Shown: positions 43,426 to 52,679 of the stretch, piece by piece
Position numbering within the stretch: position 1 is the stretch's first letter
Layout of the letters: the number at the start of each line of letters is the position of its first letter
Assembly: GCF_005233515.1 (NCBI RefSeq)
Contig: NZ_QFZZ01000005.1
Span: 1-64,000, forward strand
Direction: 5' to 3'
DNA: 64,000 nt
DNA from: Pseudomonas sp. CFBP13508
GTDB lineage: Bacteria; Pseudomonadota; Gammaproteobacteria; Pseudomonadales; Pseudomonadaceae
Translations under genes and position numbers: made by a program
The notes under the pieces: model-generated
The model's input: only the letters and a program-made list of their open reading frames with translations
Told to the model about the DNA's origin: nothing
Database searches by the model: none

Positions 43426-44637
43426 ATGACTGCCGTTGATTTACCCGCCGTACCCCGGGTGTTGATTGCCGAGGCTGATCCCTGGTCCCGCGACCTGCTC
43501 AAACAAGTGCTGCTCAATGTGCGCTGCGATGCGCGGCTGGATTTGTGTGCCGACGGTCAGCAGGCAATGTCGTTGCTCAGCGAGGTGCCCTATGACCTGG
43601 CCATCGTTGATTGGGAGCTGCCCGGCATCGACGGATTGCATGTGCTGCGCAGCGTCCGCCAGCGCAAACGCAATCCGCCGCTGCCGTTCATTCTGATGAG
43701 CAGCCGCAACGACAGCGCCAGCGTGCGCGAAGCGATTCCGCTGGCGCCGACGGCGTACCTGACCAAACCGTTGAACATGGAAGGCCTGACCGAGCGCTTG
43801 CAGGGGTTGCTGCTCAACGCTGGCGAAGCAGTGGTTTGCGAAGTGCCGGCACTGGCGCCGGGCATGACCCTGTCGGTGTTCCTTGAGCGGCGTCGCGAGC
43901 AGGCCGATGGCGCGCCGTTGATGACCGACGTGCAAGTGGCGGTCAAGCGCAGCCTCAATCCCGAGGGGCTGGACCTCAAACTGCTGGAAGAAGAGGTCCG
44001 CACCGATCCGCAGATTACCGCCGTGCTGATCGCAGCCGCCAACAGTGCCGCGCAACACTACGGCGCGCCGGTGCAAACCCTGGCCCAGGCGCTGCACCGA
44101 CTCGGCACCGGGCAAAGCATGAACCTGATTCTCGGGCTGGCGCTCAAACGCAGCGCGCGGCTCAGCGATCCATGCCTGGCGGATTACGCCGAGCGCTATT
44201 GGGGGCTGTCACTGCACACGGCGGAATACGCCCGCACGCTGGCACGCCTGCTCGATCTCGATCAGGAGCGCTGCTATTGCGCGGGCATGCTGCATCGGCT
44301 CGGTGATCTGGCGCTGCTGCGCTGCCTGCAGGAATGGCAGCAAGCCGGCGGCGAGCTGGACGAACTGGAAGAGGTCGGCGAAGCGTTGGCGCAGTTTGGT
44401 GCTTCTTATGGCTCGGCGTTGCGCACTCGCTGGCGCCTGCCGCTGGAGTTGCGCGAGTTGATTGCTTCGGCCTACCAGCTCGGTGGTGGCGTTTACAGTC
44501 GCGAGGCGCTGGTGATGCACATGGCCGCGCAGATGGCGCGGCTCACCGAGCATGAAGGCGTTGAGGAACTGGCGAAGAGCCGGACGGCGCGGTTGCTCAA
44601 GATCGGGCTGCCGGAGTTGCTGCGGATGCGCAAATGA
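43426..44637 (+). CDS. Response regulator with HDOD output domain
   Basis: Protein of 403 residues. A receiver domain (about 10-130) has the phospho-acceptor D62 in LAIVDWELPG and the lysine in TAYLTKPLNM. A linker leads to an HDOD domain (about 185-385: LNPEGLDLKLLEEEVRTDP, CYCAGMLHRLGDLALLRCL), a helical fold related to HD hydrolases but without their catalytic residues. HDOD regulators act in signalling and motility control. AAGGAGAG precedes ATG 43426. No kinase gene is adjacent. It lies next to two GGDEF genes, which suggests a c-di-GMP link but does not prove one. Confidence 0.83.
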   Translation: MTAVDLPAVPRVLIAEADPWSRDLLKQVLLNVRCDARLDLCADGQQAMSLLSEVPYDLAIVDWELPGIDGLHVLRSVRQRKRNPPLPFILMSSRNDSASVREAIPLAPTAYLTKPLNMEGLTERLQGLLLNAGEAVVCEVPALAPGMTLSVFLERRREQADGAPLMTDVQVAVKRSLNPEGLDLKLLEEEVRTDPQITAVLIAAANSAAQHYGAPVQTLAQALHRLGTGQSMNLILGLALKRSARLSDPCLADYAERYWGLSLHTAEYARTLARLLDLDQERCYCAGMLHRLGDLALLRCLQEWQQAGGELDELEEVGEALAQFGASYGSALRTRWRLPLELRELIASAYQLGGGVYSREALVMHMAAQMARLTEHEGVEELAKSRTARLLKIGLPELLRMRK

Positions 44638-44655
44638 CAGATCACCACATTCCGA

Positions 44656-44745
44656 TGTGGGAGAGAGCCTGCTCGCGAAGGCGCCAGCGCAGGCAACATT
44701 TTTGTTGAAGGTGCAGGCCTCATCGCGGGCAAGCCCGCCCCCACA
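44656..44745. repeat. Degenerate REP pair
   Basis: Two units, TGTGGGAGAGAGCCTGCTCG at 44656 and TCGCGGGCAAGCCCGCCCCC at 44722, at the convergent ends of the HDOD regulator and the diguanylate cyclase genes. The second unit is of a variant family. Confidence 0.75.
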
Positions 44746-44772
44746 GGCATTGCGGCAGCCACAAAATACGGG

Positions 44773-45762
44773 TCAGGCCGCGATAATCCGGTTCTTGCCC
44801 TGCCGTTTCGCCTCGTACATCGCCGCATCCGCGCGGGCGAACAGGCTGTCCAGGCTCTTGTCTTCGTCGGTGAGATTGGTCAGGCCCTGGCTAACGGTGA
44901 TGCTGAATGCTTGCCCGTCGTGGTTGAAGCGCAGTCGCTGGATCTCCTGCTGCAGGCGCTCCGCCACTTGCACGGCCATCTCCGGCGCACAACCGGGGAA
45001 CACCGCGGCGAACTCCTCACCGCCAATTCGCCCAAACAGGTCGCCACGGCGCAATGAGCCGCGCCCGCATTCGGCGATTCGTTGCAGCACGTTGTCGCCC
45101 TCTGGGTGGCCGTAGCTGTCGTTGATCACTTTGAAATCGTCGATGTCCAGCAGCAGGAAGGCCAGCGGTGTGCCCTGGCGCCGCGCCTCGGCGAACTCGC
45201 GGTGGGCGCATTCGAAGAAGTGGCGGCGATTGCTGCTTTGCGTCAGCACGTCGGTGGTGGCCAAGCGTTGCAGCTCGGTTTCCATGTGTTTTTTGTCGGT
45301 GATGTCTTCGGCGATGCCGACGATGATCACCGGCTGCCCTGGCTCGTCCTGGCGATTGATAAAGCATTTGTCGCTGAGCCAGCGCACCTGGCCATCGGCG
45401 GCGATGATGCGGTACTCGCGATCTTCCACCGCACCTCGGTGCAGGACTTCGGCAAGGCTTTGTTCAGCGTACTCCAGATCATCGGGGTAAATGCTGTCGC
45501 GCCATTGGTTGTAGTCCGCCAGCAACAACGCGGCGGAACGGCCGAAGATCCGTTCATAGGCCGGACTGACGTACAGCACCTGCCGGGTTTCCCAGTTGAA
45601 AGCCCAGAGCACGGCGTTGACGCTGACCAGCAGCGAACTGATTAACTGTTCGCGCTCGCTCAGGCGCGCGACTTCGCCTTGCGCGTGCATCAGCGCCATC
45701 AGCGTTTGCGCGGCCTCGGGCCATTGGGTGAAGGATGTGTCTTTCTGGTTGTTGTTGACCAT
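44773..45762 (-). CDS. PAS-GGDEF diguanylate cyclase
   Basis: Predicted c-di-GMP synthase of 329 residues. A PAS/PAC sensor (about 35-155: VLYVSPAYERIFGRSAALLL, later EYRIIAADGQVRWLSDKCFI) is followed by a GGDEF domain with the active signature GGEEF in GRIGGEEFAAVFPG. An RxxD product-inhibition site (RRGD) lies exactly five residues before it. So the enzyme should be active and feedback-controlled. ATG 45762 is used; the open frame extends to GTG 45807 without support. No membrane segments are seen. Confidence 0.88.
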   Translation of the reverse strand: MVNNNQKDTSFTQWPEAAQTLMALMHAQGEVARLSEREQLISSLLVSVNAVLWAFNWETRQVLYVSPAYERIFGRSAALLLADYNQWRDSIYPDDLEYAEQSLAEVLHRGAVEDREYRIIAADGQVRWLSDKCFINRQDEPGQPVIIVGIAEDITDKKHMETELQRLATTDVLTQSSNRRHFFECAHREFAEARRQGTPLAFLLLDIDDFKVINDSYGHPEGDNVLQRIAECGRGSLRRGDLFGRIGGEEFAAVFPGCAPEMAVQVAERLQQEIQRLRFNHDGQAFSITVSQGLTNLTDEDKSLDSLFARADAAMYEAKRQGKNRIIAA

Positions 45763-45898
45763 CGGCACAAATCTCAAAGGGCGCGCCGCAATGTCGACAA
45801 CGGCCACAGGACAGCCCGCCGGGATGGCGAAGTGTCATTGAGATAGAGGATTTTCGGCGAAGTTCCCGGCCATTACCGAGTCCCGCCAAGCGGTGAGC

Positions 45899-45963
45899 TG
45901 TAGGAGCTGACGAGTGCAACGAGGCTGCGATCTCTTGATCTTCAGAATCAGAAGATCGCAGCC
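45899..45963. repeat. Inverted repeat pair, GTAGGAGCTG family
   Basis: Two oppositely oriented units of the GTAGGAGCTG...GCTGCGATC type just after the desaturase stop codon (minus strand). The left unit contains the insertion seen also at 37225-37240 (CAACGAGGCTGCGATC). Confidence 0.78.
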
Positions 45964-45972
45964 AGTGTCGGA

Positions 45973-47157
45973 TCAAACCGCCGCAGGACGCAGCGAGTAG
46001 GTTTTCAGCTGATCAGCAAAGTCATGCAACGACTGGATGCCACTGGCCTCGGCCTCGTGAATCCATTCCTTGATGGCGGCCAGCATGTCGTGGCCATTGG
46101 AACTGGTCTTGACCCAGATCTGCTGCAAAGCCAGGCGCTTTTCGTAAATGACTTTCAGCGCCTGGCTGTGTTCGAGCATGGTCTGGATGCGCAGGTGATG
46201 ACGGTCTTCCAGCAGGCTGGTTTCCCGCGACAGCAGGCGTTTGGCCCGGTGGAACTGGTGGCGCACCGAATGATCGACCTTGGCCAGCTCTTGCTTGACC
46301 AGCGGGCCGATCACCAATTTGCGGTACTGGGCCATGATCTGGAAGCGGTTGTTGAGGATCGCCATGGCGGTGTCCATGTCCAGGCTGCCCTTGCCTTCGA
46401 CGCGGTGGGCAATCGGTGCGACCCGCTGCACCTTGGCCAGACGCAGGAAGCAGAAGACCTTGATCCACGCCCAGCCGAGGTCGAATTCCCACTTCTTTAC
46501 CGACAGCTTGGCCGAGTTGGGGTAGGTGTGATGGTTGTTGTGCAGCTCTTCGCCGCCGATCAGGATGCCCCACGGCACCAGATTGGTCGCCGCGTCACGG
46601 CATTCGAAATTGCGGTAGCCGACGGCATGGCCCAAGCCGTTGATCACGCCAGCGGCCCACACTGGAATCCACATCATCTGGATCGCCCAGATGGTGATGC
46701 CGATGGTGCCGAACAGCAGCAGGTCGATCACGCCCATGATCGCCACGCCCAGCAGCGGATAGCGGCTGTAGACGTTGCGTTCGATCCAGTCTTCCGGGCA
46801 ATTCTTGCCGTAGATACGCAAGGTTTCCGGGTTCTGCGCTTCGCTGCGATACAGCTCGGCGCCGGTGCGCAGCACCGTGGACAGGCCCTTGATGACCGGG
46901 CTGTGCGGGTCATCTTCGGTTTCGCATTTGGCGTGGTGTTTGCGGTGGATGGCGGTCCACTCGCGGGTGTTCTGCGCCGTGGTCAGCCACAGCCAGAAAC
47001 GGAAAAAGTGCTTGAGACCCGCATTCAGCTCGAGCGAGCGGTGGGCCGAGTAACGGTGCAGATAGACCGTGACGGCAACAATCGTCACATGGGTCATCAG
47101 CAGGGTGACCGCGACCAGTGACCAGGCCGACAAGCCAAGAAAACCTTCGTACCACAT
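45973..47157 (-). CDS. desA: Membrane fatty-acid desaturase (DesA-like)
   Basis: Acyl-lipid or acyl-CoA desaturase of 394 residues that introduces a cis double bond to adjust membrane fluidity. The three histidine clusters of the di-iron centre are seen: HRYSAH (residues 34-39), HRKHH and HNNHH in ELHNNHHTYPNSAK. Hydrophobic segments lie near residues 8-32 and 130-180. It is divergent from a GGDEF-EAL gene. DesA of P. aeruginosa is the closest recognised relative; the symbol is given on the histidine boxes and overall form. A second desaturase is encoded at 59507. Confidence 0.83.
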   Translation of the reverse strand: MWYEGFLGLSAWSLVAVTLLMTHVTIVAVTVYLHRYSAHRSLELNAGLKHFFRFWLWLTTAQNTREWTAIHRKHHAKCETEDDPHSPVIKGLSTVLRTGAELYRSEAQNPETLRIYGKNCPEDWIERNVYSRYPLLGVAIMGVIDLLLFGTIGITIWAIQMMWIPVWAAGVINGLGHAVGYRNFECRDAATNLVPWGILIGGEELHNNHHTYPNSAKLSVKKWEFDLGWAWIKVFCFLRLAKVQRVAPIAHRVEGKGSLDMDTAMAILNNRFQIMAQYRKLVIGPLVKQELAKVDHSVRHQFHRAKRLLSRETSLLEDRHHLRIQTMLEHSQALKVIYEKRLALQQIWVKTSSNGHDMLAAIKEWIHEAEASGIQSLHDFADQLKTYSLRPAAV

Positions 47158-47292
47158 AGGCTATAGGGCCCTCGATAAAGATAAAAACAGCCGTTGCATT
47201 ATCACTAAGCACACAGATAAAACCAGTCGCCCTTTCAGATAAGAAGTCGCTGAATGTTTCTTCACCTATAATTCCAACCTTTTTGTAGGGAC
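47158..47292. promoter_or_regulatory. Divergent desA / GGDEF-EAL promoter region
   Basis: A perfect -10 box TATAAT lies at 47267-47272 on the plus strand, 20 bases before ATG 47293, with no good -35 box at 16-18 bases. AGGGA precedes the ATG. The desA promoter on the other strand was not assigned. Confidence 0.45.
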
Positions 47293-49224
47293 ATGGACGA
47301 CCGAATGTCTGCGACTTACCGCGATGCCTTGCGTGCAGCGCTGCTCTACCTCGTCCTCGCCGCCGTGTGGCTGCGGGTTTCCGATCATTTATTAAGCAGA
47401 TTCTTCGATGACTCCAGTGCGCTGGCCCACTGGCAACTGATCAACGGTTATCTGCTGGCAGCCGTCAGCGCCGGGCTGATTTTTCTTGCGCGGGCGCGGC
47501 TGTGTCGGTTTCTCGGCATCGGGGCCCGCCTGTGCGAGCGCCACAGCGACCGTGAGCGTCTTCGTCAGGCGGCGGCCGTGTTCGACTGCACCCGTGAAGG
47601 CGTACTGGTCACCGATCATCGGGGCCTGATCGTTCACGTCAACCGCGCCTTTATCGAGATCACCGGTTATCGGCGCGATGAGGTGATCGGTCAGCAGCCG
47701 AGTCTGTTCAAGTCCGGCCATCATCCGCCGGGCTTCTATCAGGCAATGTTCGCAACCCTTGAAGCCGCAGGTGAATGGAGCGGCGAGATCTGGAACCGGC
47801 GCAAGACCGGCGAGATTTATCCACAGTGGCAGACCATCCGGGTGATTCACGATGATTTCGGCCGGCTCAGCCATTACGTGGCAGTGTTCTCCGACATCAG
47901 TGCGATCAAGGATTCCGAGTCCGAGCTCAAACACCTGGCGCATCACGATCCGTTGACCGATCTGCCCAATCGCCTGCTGTTCAGCGACCGCGCCGAGCAG
48001 GCGTTGGCATCGGCGCAGGCGCACAAGCGTGGCTGCGCGCTACTGATGCTCGATCTGGATCACTTCAAGATGATCAACGACAGCCTCGGGCATAACGTCG
48101 GCGACCGCTTGCTGAAAGCGGTGGCGACGCGTTTGCAGGATCTGTTCGGCGCCGGCATCACCCTGGCACGGCTGGGTGGTGACGAGTTCGCGGTGCTCGC
48201 GGAAAGTTGTCCACAACCGGCTCAGGCCGCTGGGCTGGCGCAACGGGCTCTGGACGCCTTGAAGGAGCCGATGCTGGTAGATGGCAATCAACTGTTCATC
48301 AACGCCAGCATCGGCATCAGCCTGTTTCCCAGCGATGCCCTGAGCGCCGAGCAGTTGTTGCGCAACGCCGACAGCGCGCTGTTCAAGGCCAAAAGCGCCG
48401 GGCGCAACGGCTACGCGCTGTACACCGAAGAGCTGACCGCACATGCCCAGCAAAGGGTCGAAATCGCCTTCGAACTGCGCCGCGCACTGGAGCAGGAGGA
48501 ACTGCGTGTCTACTACCAACCGGTGCATGACCTGCAAAGCGGCCGTCTGATCGGCGTTGAGGCACTGGTGCGTTGGCAGCATCCGCAGCGCGGCCTGGTG
48601 TCGCCGGCGGAGTTCATTCCGATTGCCGAGCGCACCGGGCTGATCGCCGAGATCGATGCCTGGGTGATGCAGCAGGCCTGCCGGCAGATGTGCCAATGGC
48701 AGCAGAGCGGTGTGGTGCTGGCGTTCGTCGCGGTTAATGTCTCCTCGCGGCTGTTTGCCCGGCGTGAGCTTTATCAGCAGGTAGCGCAGGTGCTGCACGA
48801 CACGGGGCTGGATCCGGCGTATCTGGAACTGGAAGTTACCGAAAGTGCGGTGATGGATGATCCGGAAGTGGCGCTGGAACAGATGCATCGCTTGCGCGAG
48901 CTGGGTGTGCGTCTGGCCATCGATGATTTCGGCACCGGCTATTCGTCGTTGCTGCGGCTCAAGCGCTTGCCGGTACAGAAGCTCAAGATCGATCAGGGCT
49001 TCGTCGCAGGGTTGCCGTGGGATGAGGATGACGTGGCGATTGTCCGGGTGATAATCGCGCTGGCCCGCAGCATGGGCATGCAGGTCCATGCCGAAGGGAT
49101 CGAACAGGCTGAGCAGGCGGCATTTCTGTTGGCGCAGGAATGCGATCTGGGGCAGGGCTACTGGTTTGGGCGGCCGGTGTCTGCGGATCGGCTTGATTGG
49201 GCGAAAACGCCATTGATTGGCTGA
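47293..49224 (+). CDS. PAS-GGDEF-EAL protein (c-di-GMP turnover)
   Basis: Membrane protein of 643 residues. Two membrane segments (about 10-28 and 45-68) are followed by PAS (about 90-205: VLVTDHRGLIVHVNRAFIEI), GGDEF with intact GGDEF at 295-299, and EAL with E423 in GVEALVRW, then VTESAVMDD, DDFGTGYSSL and QGYWFGRP. The EAL motifs for phosphodiesterase activity look complete. The GGDEF domain lacks the RxxD site five residues before it. It could make, break or sense c-di-GMP; phosphodiesterase activity is the more likely main role. Confidence 0.88.
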   Translation: MDDRMSATYRDALRAALLYLVLAAVWLRVSDHLLSRFFDDSSALAHWQLINGYLLAAVSAGLIFLARARLCRFLGIGARLCERHSDRERLRQAAAVFDCTREGVLVTDHRGLIVHVNRAFIEITGYRRDEVIGQQPSLFKSGHHPPGFYQAMFATLEAAGEWSGEIWNRRKTGEIYPQWQTIRVIHDDFGRLSHYVAVFSDISAIKDSESELKHLAHHDPLTDLPNRLLFSDRAEQALASAQAHKRGCALLMLDLDHFKMINDSLGHNVGDRLLKAVATRLQDLFGAGITLARLGGDEFAVLAESCPQPAQAAGLAQRALDALKEPMLVDGNQLFINASIGISLFPSDALSAEQLLRNADSALFKAKSAGRNGYALYTEELTAHAQQRVEIAFELRRALEQEELRVYYQPVHDLQSGRLIGVEALVRWQHPQRGLVSPAEFIPIAERTGLIAEIDAWVMQQACRQMCQWQQSGVVLAFVAVNVSSRLFARRELYQQVAQVLHDTGLDPAYLELEVTESAVMDDPEVALEQMHRLRELGVRLAIDDFGTGYSSLLRLKRLPVQKLKIDQGFVAGLPWDEDDVAIVRVIIALARSMGMQVHAEGIEQAEQAAFLLAQECDLGQGYWFGRPVSADRLDWAKTPLIG

Positions 49225-49240
49225 ATAGGCCATATGGCTT

Positions 49241-49331
49241 GTGGCGAGGGGATTTATCCCCGTTGGACTGCGTAGCAGTCCCATTTTTTGGGGTCGCTTC
49301 GCGACCCAACGGGGATAAATCCCCTCTCCAC
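49241..49331. repeat. Inverted repeat of the GTGGCGAGGGGATTTATCCCC family
   Basis: Arms GTGGCGAGGGGATTTATCCC (49241) and GGGGATAAATCCCCTCTCCA (49311) face each other around an inner hairpin GGTCGCTTCGCGACC. A third dispersed repeat family in this genome, also at 50904-50930 and 55073-55165. Confidence 0.85.
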
Positions 49332-49403
49332 GAGTTCTCTTGACGATTTCAAATCAGCGCAAACCCCTTGCCCTCGCTCATATTATTTTCTGGTTATATA
49401 AAC

Positions 49404-49428
49404 ATTCTTAAATAGTCTTTTTAAGAAT
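49404..49428. promoter_or_regulatory. AT-rich palindrome upstream of oscA, possible CysB site
   Basis: ATTCTTAAA (49404-49412) and TTTAAGAAT (49420-49428) form a perfect 9-base inverted repeat with a 7-base spacer in an AT-rich stretch, 82 bases before oscA. TATATT at 49444-49449 could be the -10 box. Sulfate-uptake operons are normally controlled by CysB, which binds AT-rich sites; the assignment is inference. Confidence 0.5.
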
Positions 49429-49510
49429 ATCCATGCCTCTCTTATATTGCTCCCACGCCGAACGCAGTGCCGCCCACTGCCAGGCAAATCCCCTTCAAAG
49501 GAGCAGCACC

Positions 49511-49693
49511 ATGAGCGCATCCCTTCGCAGCGTTGACGGTCAGGACGAAAGCACCATCTTGCGTGAAATCCAGAGCGCCCTGCGCGATCTGCGGTTCGGC
49601 GCGGTGGAGATCACTGTGCACAACGCGCAAGTCGTACAGATCGAACGCAAAGAGAAATTCCGTTTGCAGCAACCCGGTAAGCAACCGGGCTGA
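49511..49693 (+). CDS. oscA: OscA-like small protein (DUF2292) of the sulfur-starvation response
   Basis: Protein of 60 residues with the DUF2292 pattern [20 protein letters not shown] and [19 protein letters not shown]. In P. corrugata a gene of this family, oscA, upstream of sbp is needed for organosulfur use and for coping with chromate-induced sulfur starvation. The match in family and position supports the name. ATG 49511 is preceded by AAAGGAG. The molecular function is unknown; the strand-turn-strand character suggests a small nucleic-acid- or protein-binding domain. It heads the sbp-cysTWA cluster, separated from sbp by a repeat pair. Confidence 0.83.
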   Translation: MSASLRSVDGQDESTILREIQSALRDLRFGAVEITVHNAQVVQIERKEKFRLQQPGKQPG

Positions 49694-49696
49694 GAT

Positions 49697-49766
49697 CAAA
49701 AGATCGCAGCCTTCGGCGGCTCCTACAGGGGGCTGTGTGCAGGAGCTGGCGAAGGCGGCGATCTTT
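49697..49766. repeat. Inverted repeat pair between oscA and sbp
   Basis: Two oppositely oriented units of the GGAGCTGCCGAAGGCTGCGATC family. Its hairpin inside the likely operon could separate oscA expression from that of sbp. Confidence 0.8.
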
Positions 49767-49832
49767 GAAACGGGACCGATTCCAGCAATACATAAGAAAA
49801 AGCCACCACCAGGAATTCCAGGAGCTTTCACC

Positions 49833-50846
49833 ATGTCGTCGATTCGCCGTTATGCTTTGGCCGCGCTGGCCAGTGCCGTGTTTGCCGGTTCCGCCGTTGC
49901 CAAGGATTACGAGCTGCTCAACGTGTCGTATGACCCGACGCGGGAGCTGTATCAGGAATACAACGCCGAATTCATCAAGTTCTGGCATCAGGATCATGCC
50001 GGCGACACGGTGAAAATCCAGCAGTCCCATGGCGGTTCGGGCAAGCAGGGCCGTGCGGTGATCGACGGTCTGCGTGCTGACGTGGTGACCCTGGCCCTGG
50101 CTGGCGACATCGATGAAATCGCCAAGCTCGGCAAGAGCCTGCCGGCCGACTGGCAGAAGCGTCTGCCGGAGGCGAGCACGCCGTACACCTCGACCATCGT
50201 GTTCCTGGTGCGCAAGGGCAACCCGAAAGGCATCAAGGACTGGGGCGATCTGGTCAAGAACGATGTCTCGGTGATCACGCCAAACCCGAAAACCTCGGGC
50301 GGTGCGCGCTGGAACTTTCTCGCCGCGTGGGCCTATGGCCAGAAAGCCAACGGCGGAGATGAAGCCAAGGCCAAGGAATATGTACAAACCCTGTTCAAGC
50401 ATGTGCCGATCCTCGACACTGGCGCCCGTGGTTCGACCATCACCTTCGTCAACAACGGTCAGGGCGATGTGTTGCTGGCCTGGGAGAACGAAGCATTCCT
50501 GGCGCTGAAAGAAGACGGCGGCGCAGACAAGTTCGACATCGTCGTGCCGTCGCTGTCGATTCTTGCCGAACCACCCGTGGCGGTGGTCGACAAGAATGCC
50601 GAGAAGAAGGGCAACGCGCAGATCGCCGAAGCCTACCTCAAGCATCTGTACAGCCCGGCCGGCCAGGAAATCGCCGCGAAAAACTTCTATCGTCCACGTG
50701 ACAAGGACGTAGCGGCCAAGTACGCCCAGCAGTTCCCGAAACTGGAATTGGTGACCATCGACAAGGACTTCGGCGGCTGGAAATCCGCGCAGCCGAAATT
50801 CTTCAACGACGGCGGCGTGTTCGACCAGATTTATCAGGCGCAGTAA
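49833..50846 (+). CDS. sbp: Periplasmic sulfate-binding protein
   Basis: Captures sulfate for the CysTWA importer; 337 residues. A signal peptide (1-23, ending GSAVAKD) precedes [20 protein letters not shown], the family's characteristic start. [20 protein letters not shown] and [19 protein letters not shown] contain the sulfate-ligand regions. ATG 49833 follows GGAG. It lies in one direction with cysT, cysW and cysA, with a repeat pair before and another after it. Confidence 0.94.
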   Translation: MSSIRRYALAALASAVFAGSAVAKDYELLNVSYDPTRELYQEYNAEFIKFWHQDHAGDTVKIQQSHGGSGKQGRAVIDGLRADVVTLALAGDIDEIAKLGKSLPADWQKRLPEASTPYTSTIVFLVRKGNPKGIKDWGDLVKNDVSVITPNPKTSGGARWNFLAAWAYGQKANGGDEAKAKEYVQTLFKHVPILDTGARGSTITFVNNGQGDVLLAWENEAFLALKEDGGADKFDIVVPSLSILAEPPVAVVDKNAEKKGNAQIAEAYLKHLYSPAGQEIAAKNFYRPRDKDVAAKYAQQFPKLELVTIDKDFGGWKSAQPKFFNDGGVFDQIYQAQ

Positions 50847-50884
50847 TCTCGCCTTCAACCGGCCTGATGTCTGGGCACATGACA

Positions 50885-50945
50885 TGTGGGACTGAGCTTT
50901 TGTGGTGAGGGGATAAATCCCCTCACCACAGGGCTCACTCCCACA
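50885..50945. repeat. Composite inverted repeat between sbp and cysT
   Basis: TGTGGGACTGAGC...GCTCACTCCCACA encloses the perfect palindromic arms TGTGGTGAGGGGATAAATCC / CCTCACCACA. A hairpin here could protect the sbp mRNA and let more binding protein than permease be made. Confidence 0.8.
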
Positions 50946-50972
50946 TTGATGCGTTTTCAACCAGGGACTTTT

Positions 50973-51791
50973 ATGTCGCGTCGTATCTCCCCCGTCATAC
51001 CCGGCTTCGGGCTGACGCTGGGTTACACCTTGGTGTACCTCAGCCTGATTGTGCTTATCCCGCTGGCGGCGATGTTCGTCCACGCCGCCCAGCTGACCTG
51101 GGATCAGTTCTGGACGATCATCTCCGCACCGCGGGTACTGGCGGCATTGAAGCTGAGCTTCGGCACCGCACTGTGTGCGGCGATCATCAATGGCATCATC
51201 GGCACGCTACTGGCGTGGGTGCTGGTGCGCTACACGTTCCCGGGGCGCAAGGTGATCGACGCGATGATCGATCTGCCGTTCGCCTTGCCCACCGCCGTGG
51301 CAGGTATCGCGCTGACGGCGCTGTATACGCCTACCGGTCTGGTCGGCCAGTTCGCCGCCGACCTTGGTTTCAAGATCGCCTACACGCCGCTTGGCATCAC
51401 CCTCGCGCTGACCTTCGTGACCTTGCCGTTCGTGGTGCGCACGGTGCAACCGGTGCTGGCCGATATTCCCCGTGAGGTCGAAGAAGCAGCCGCGTGCCTA
51501 GGTGCCAAGCCATGGCAGGTATTTCGCCACATTCTGGTTCCGGCCTTGCTGCCCGCCTGGCTGACCGGTTTTGCGCTGGCGTTCGCGCGTGGCGTCGGTG
51601 AGTACGGTTCGGTGATTTTCATTGCCGGCAACATGCCGATGAAAACCGAGATCCTGCCGCTGCTGATCATGGTCAAACTCGACCAGTACGATTACACCGG
51701 CGCTACCGCCATCGGCGTACTGATGCTGGTGGTTTCCTTCATCCTGTTGCTGCTGATCAACTTGCTGCAGCGGCGCATCGAAACCCCCTAA
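50973..51791 (+). CDS. cysT: Sulfate ABC importer permease CysT
   Basis: Inner-membrane permease of 272 residues with about six membrane segments. It starts MSRRISPVIPGFGLTLGYT and holds the coupling motif EVEEAAACLGAKPWQVFRHI followed by LVPALLPAWLTGFALAFARG, typical of CysT (CysU). ATG 50973 has GGGA upstream. cysW starts 12 bases after the stop. It forms the channel with CysW. Confidence 0.93.
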   Translation: MSRRISPVIPGFGLTLGYTLVYLSLIVLIPLAAMFVHAAQLTWDQFWTIISAPRVLAALKLSFGTALCAAIINGIIGTLLAWVLVRYTFPGRKVIDAMIDLPFALPTAVAGIALTALYTPTGLVGQFAADLGFKIAYTPLGITLALTFVTLPFVVRTVQPVLADIPREVEEAAACLGAKPWQVFRHILVPALLPAWLTGFALAFARGVGEYGSVIFIAGNMPMKTEILPLLIMVKLDQYDYTGATAIGVLMLVVSFILLLLINLLQRRIETP

Positions 51792-51803
51792 GGAGGCGCG
51801 AAC

Positions 51804-52676
51804 ATGTCCCAATCGTCCATTGCGGCCGCCTCTTCGGCCAACGCTGCGCGCCGTGGCAGTGCCACTTCGCGCAGAATCCTGATCGGTCTTGGCTGGCTGA
51901 TCTTTTTCCTGTTTCTGCTGCTGCCGTTGTTCATAGTGGTGTCGCAGGGTTTGAAGAATGGCCTTGGCGCATTCTTCACCGCGATCTTTGAGCCGGACGC
52001 GCTTTCGGCATTGAAACTCACCGTGTTCGCGGTGCTGATTTCGGTGCCGCTGAACCTGGTGTTCGGTGTCAGTGCGGCGTGGTGCGTGAGCAAATACTCG
52101 TTCCGTGGCAAAAGCATGCTGGTGACGCTGATCGACCTGCCGTTCTCGGTATCGCCGGTGATCGCCGGTCTGGTCTACGTATTGATGTTCGGCGCTCAGG
52201 GCCTGTTCGGGCCATGGCTGCAGGATCACGACATCCAGATCGTCTTCGCCCTGCCGGGCATTGTGCTGGCGACGATTTTCGTCACCGTGCCGTTCGTGGC
52301 CCGTGAACTGATTCCGCTGATGCAGGAACAAGGCACCCAGGAGGAAGAAGCCGCGCGCCTGCTCGGTGCCAACGGCTGGCAGATGTTCTGGCACGTCACC
52401 GTGCCGAACATCAAGTGGGGCCTGATTTATGGCGTGGTGCTGTGTACCGCGCGGGCCATGGGCGAGTTCGGTGCGGTGTCGGTGGTTTCCGGGCACATTC
52501 GCGGGGTGACCAACACCTTGCCGCTGCACGTCGAGATCCTCTACAACGAATACAACCACGTGGCCGCGTTTGCCGTGGCGAGCCTGTTGCTGATCCTGGC
52601 GCTCTTCATCCTGCTGCTCAAGCAGTGGAGCGAAAACCGTATCAACCGCCTGCGCGCCAGCGCCGCGGAGGAATAA
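51804..52676 (+). CDS. cysW: Sulfate ABC importer permease CysW
   Basis: Second permease, 290 residues, about six membrane segments from residue 25. The coupling loop reads [20 protein letters not shown], followed by [21 protein letters not shown], a CysW hallmark. AGGAGG lies before ATG 51804. The ATPase gene cysA starts three bases after the stop codon. Confidence 0.93.
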   Translation: MSQSSIAAASSANAARRGSATSRRILIGLGWLIFFLFLLLPLFIVVSQGLKNGLGAFFTAIFEPDALSALKLTVFAVLISVPLNLVFGVSAAWCVSKYSFRGKSMLVTLIDLPFSVSPVIAGLVYVLMFGAQGLFGPWLQDHDIQIVFALPGIVLATIFVTVPFVARELIPLMQEQGTQEEEAARLLGANGWQMFWHVTVPNIKWGLIYGVVLCTARAMGEFGAVSVVSGHIRGVTNTLPLHVEILYNEYNHVAAFAVASLLLILALFILLLKQWSENRINRLRASAAEE

Positions 52677-52679
52677 TTC

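Noticed and set aside
44640..44780. A small RNA or gene in the gap between convergent genes
   Set aside because: The sequence is accounted for by a degenerate REP pair; no promoter or coding signal was seen.
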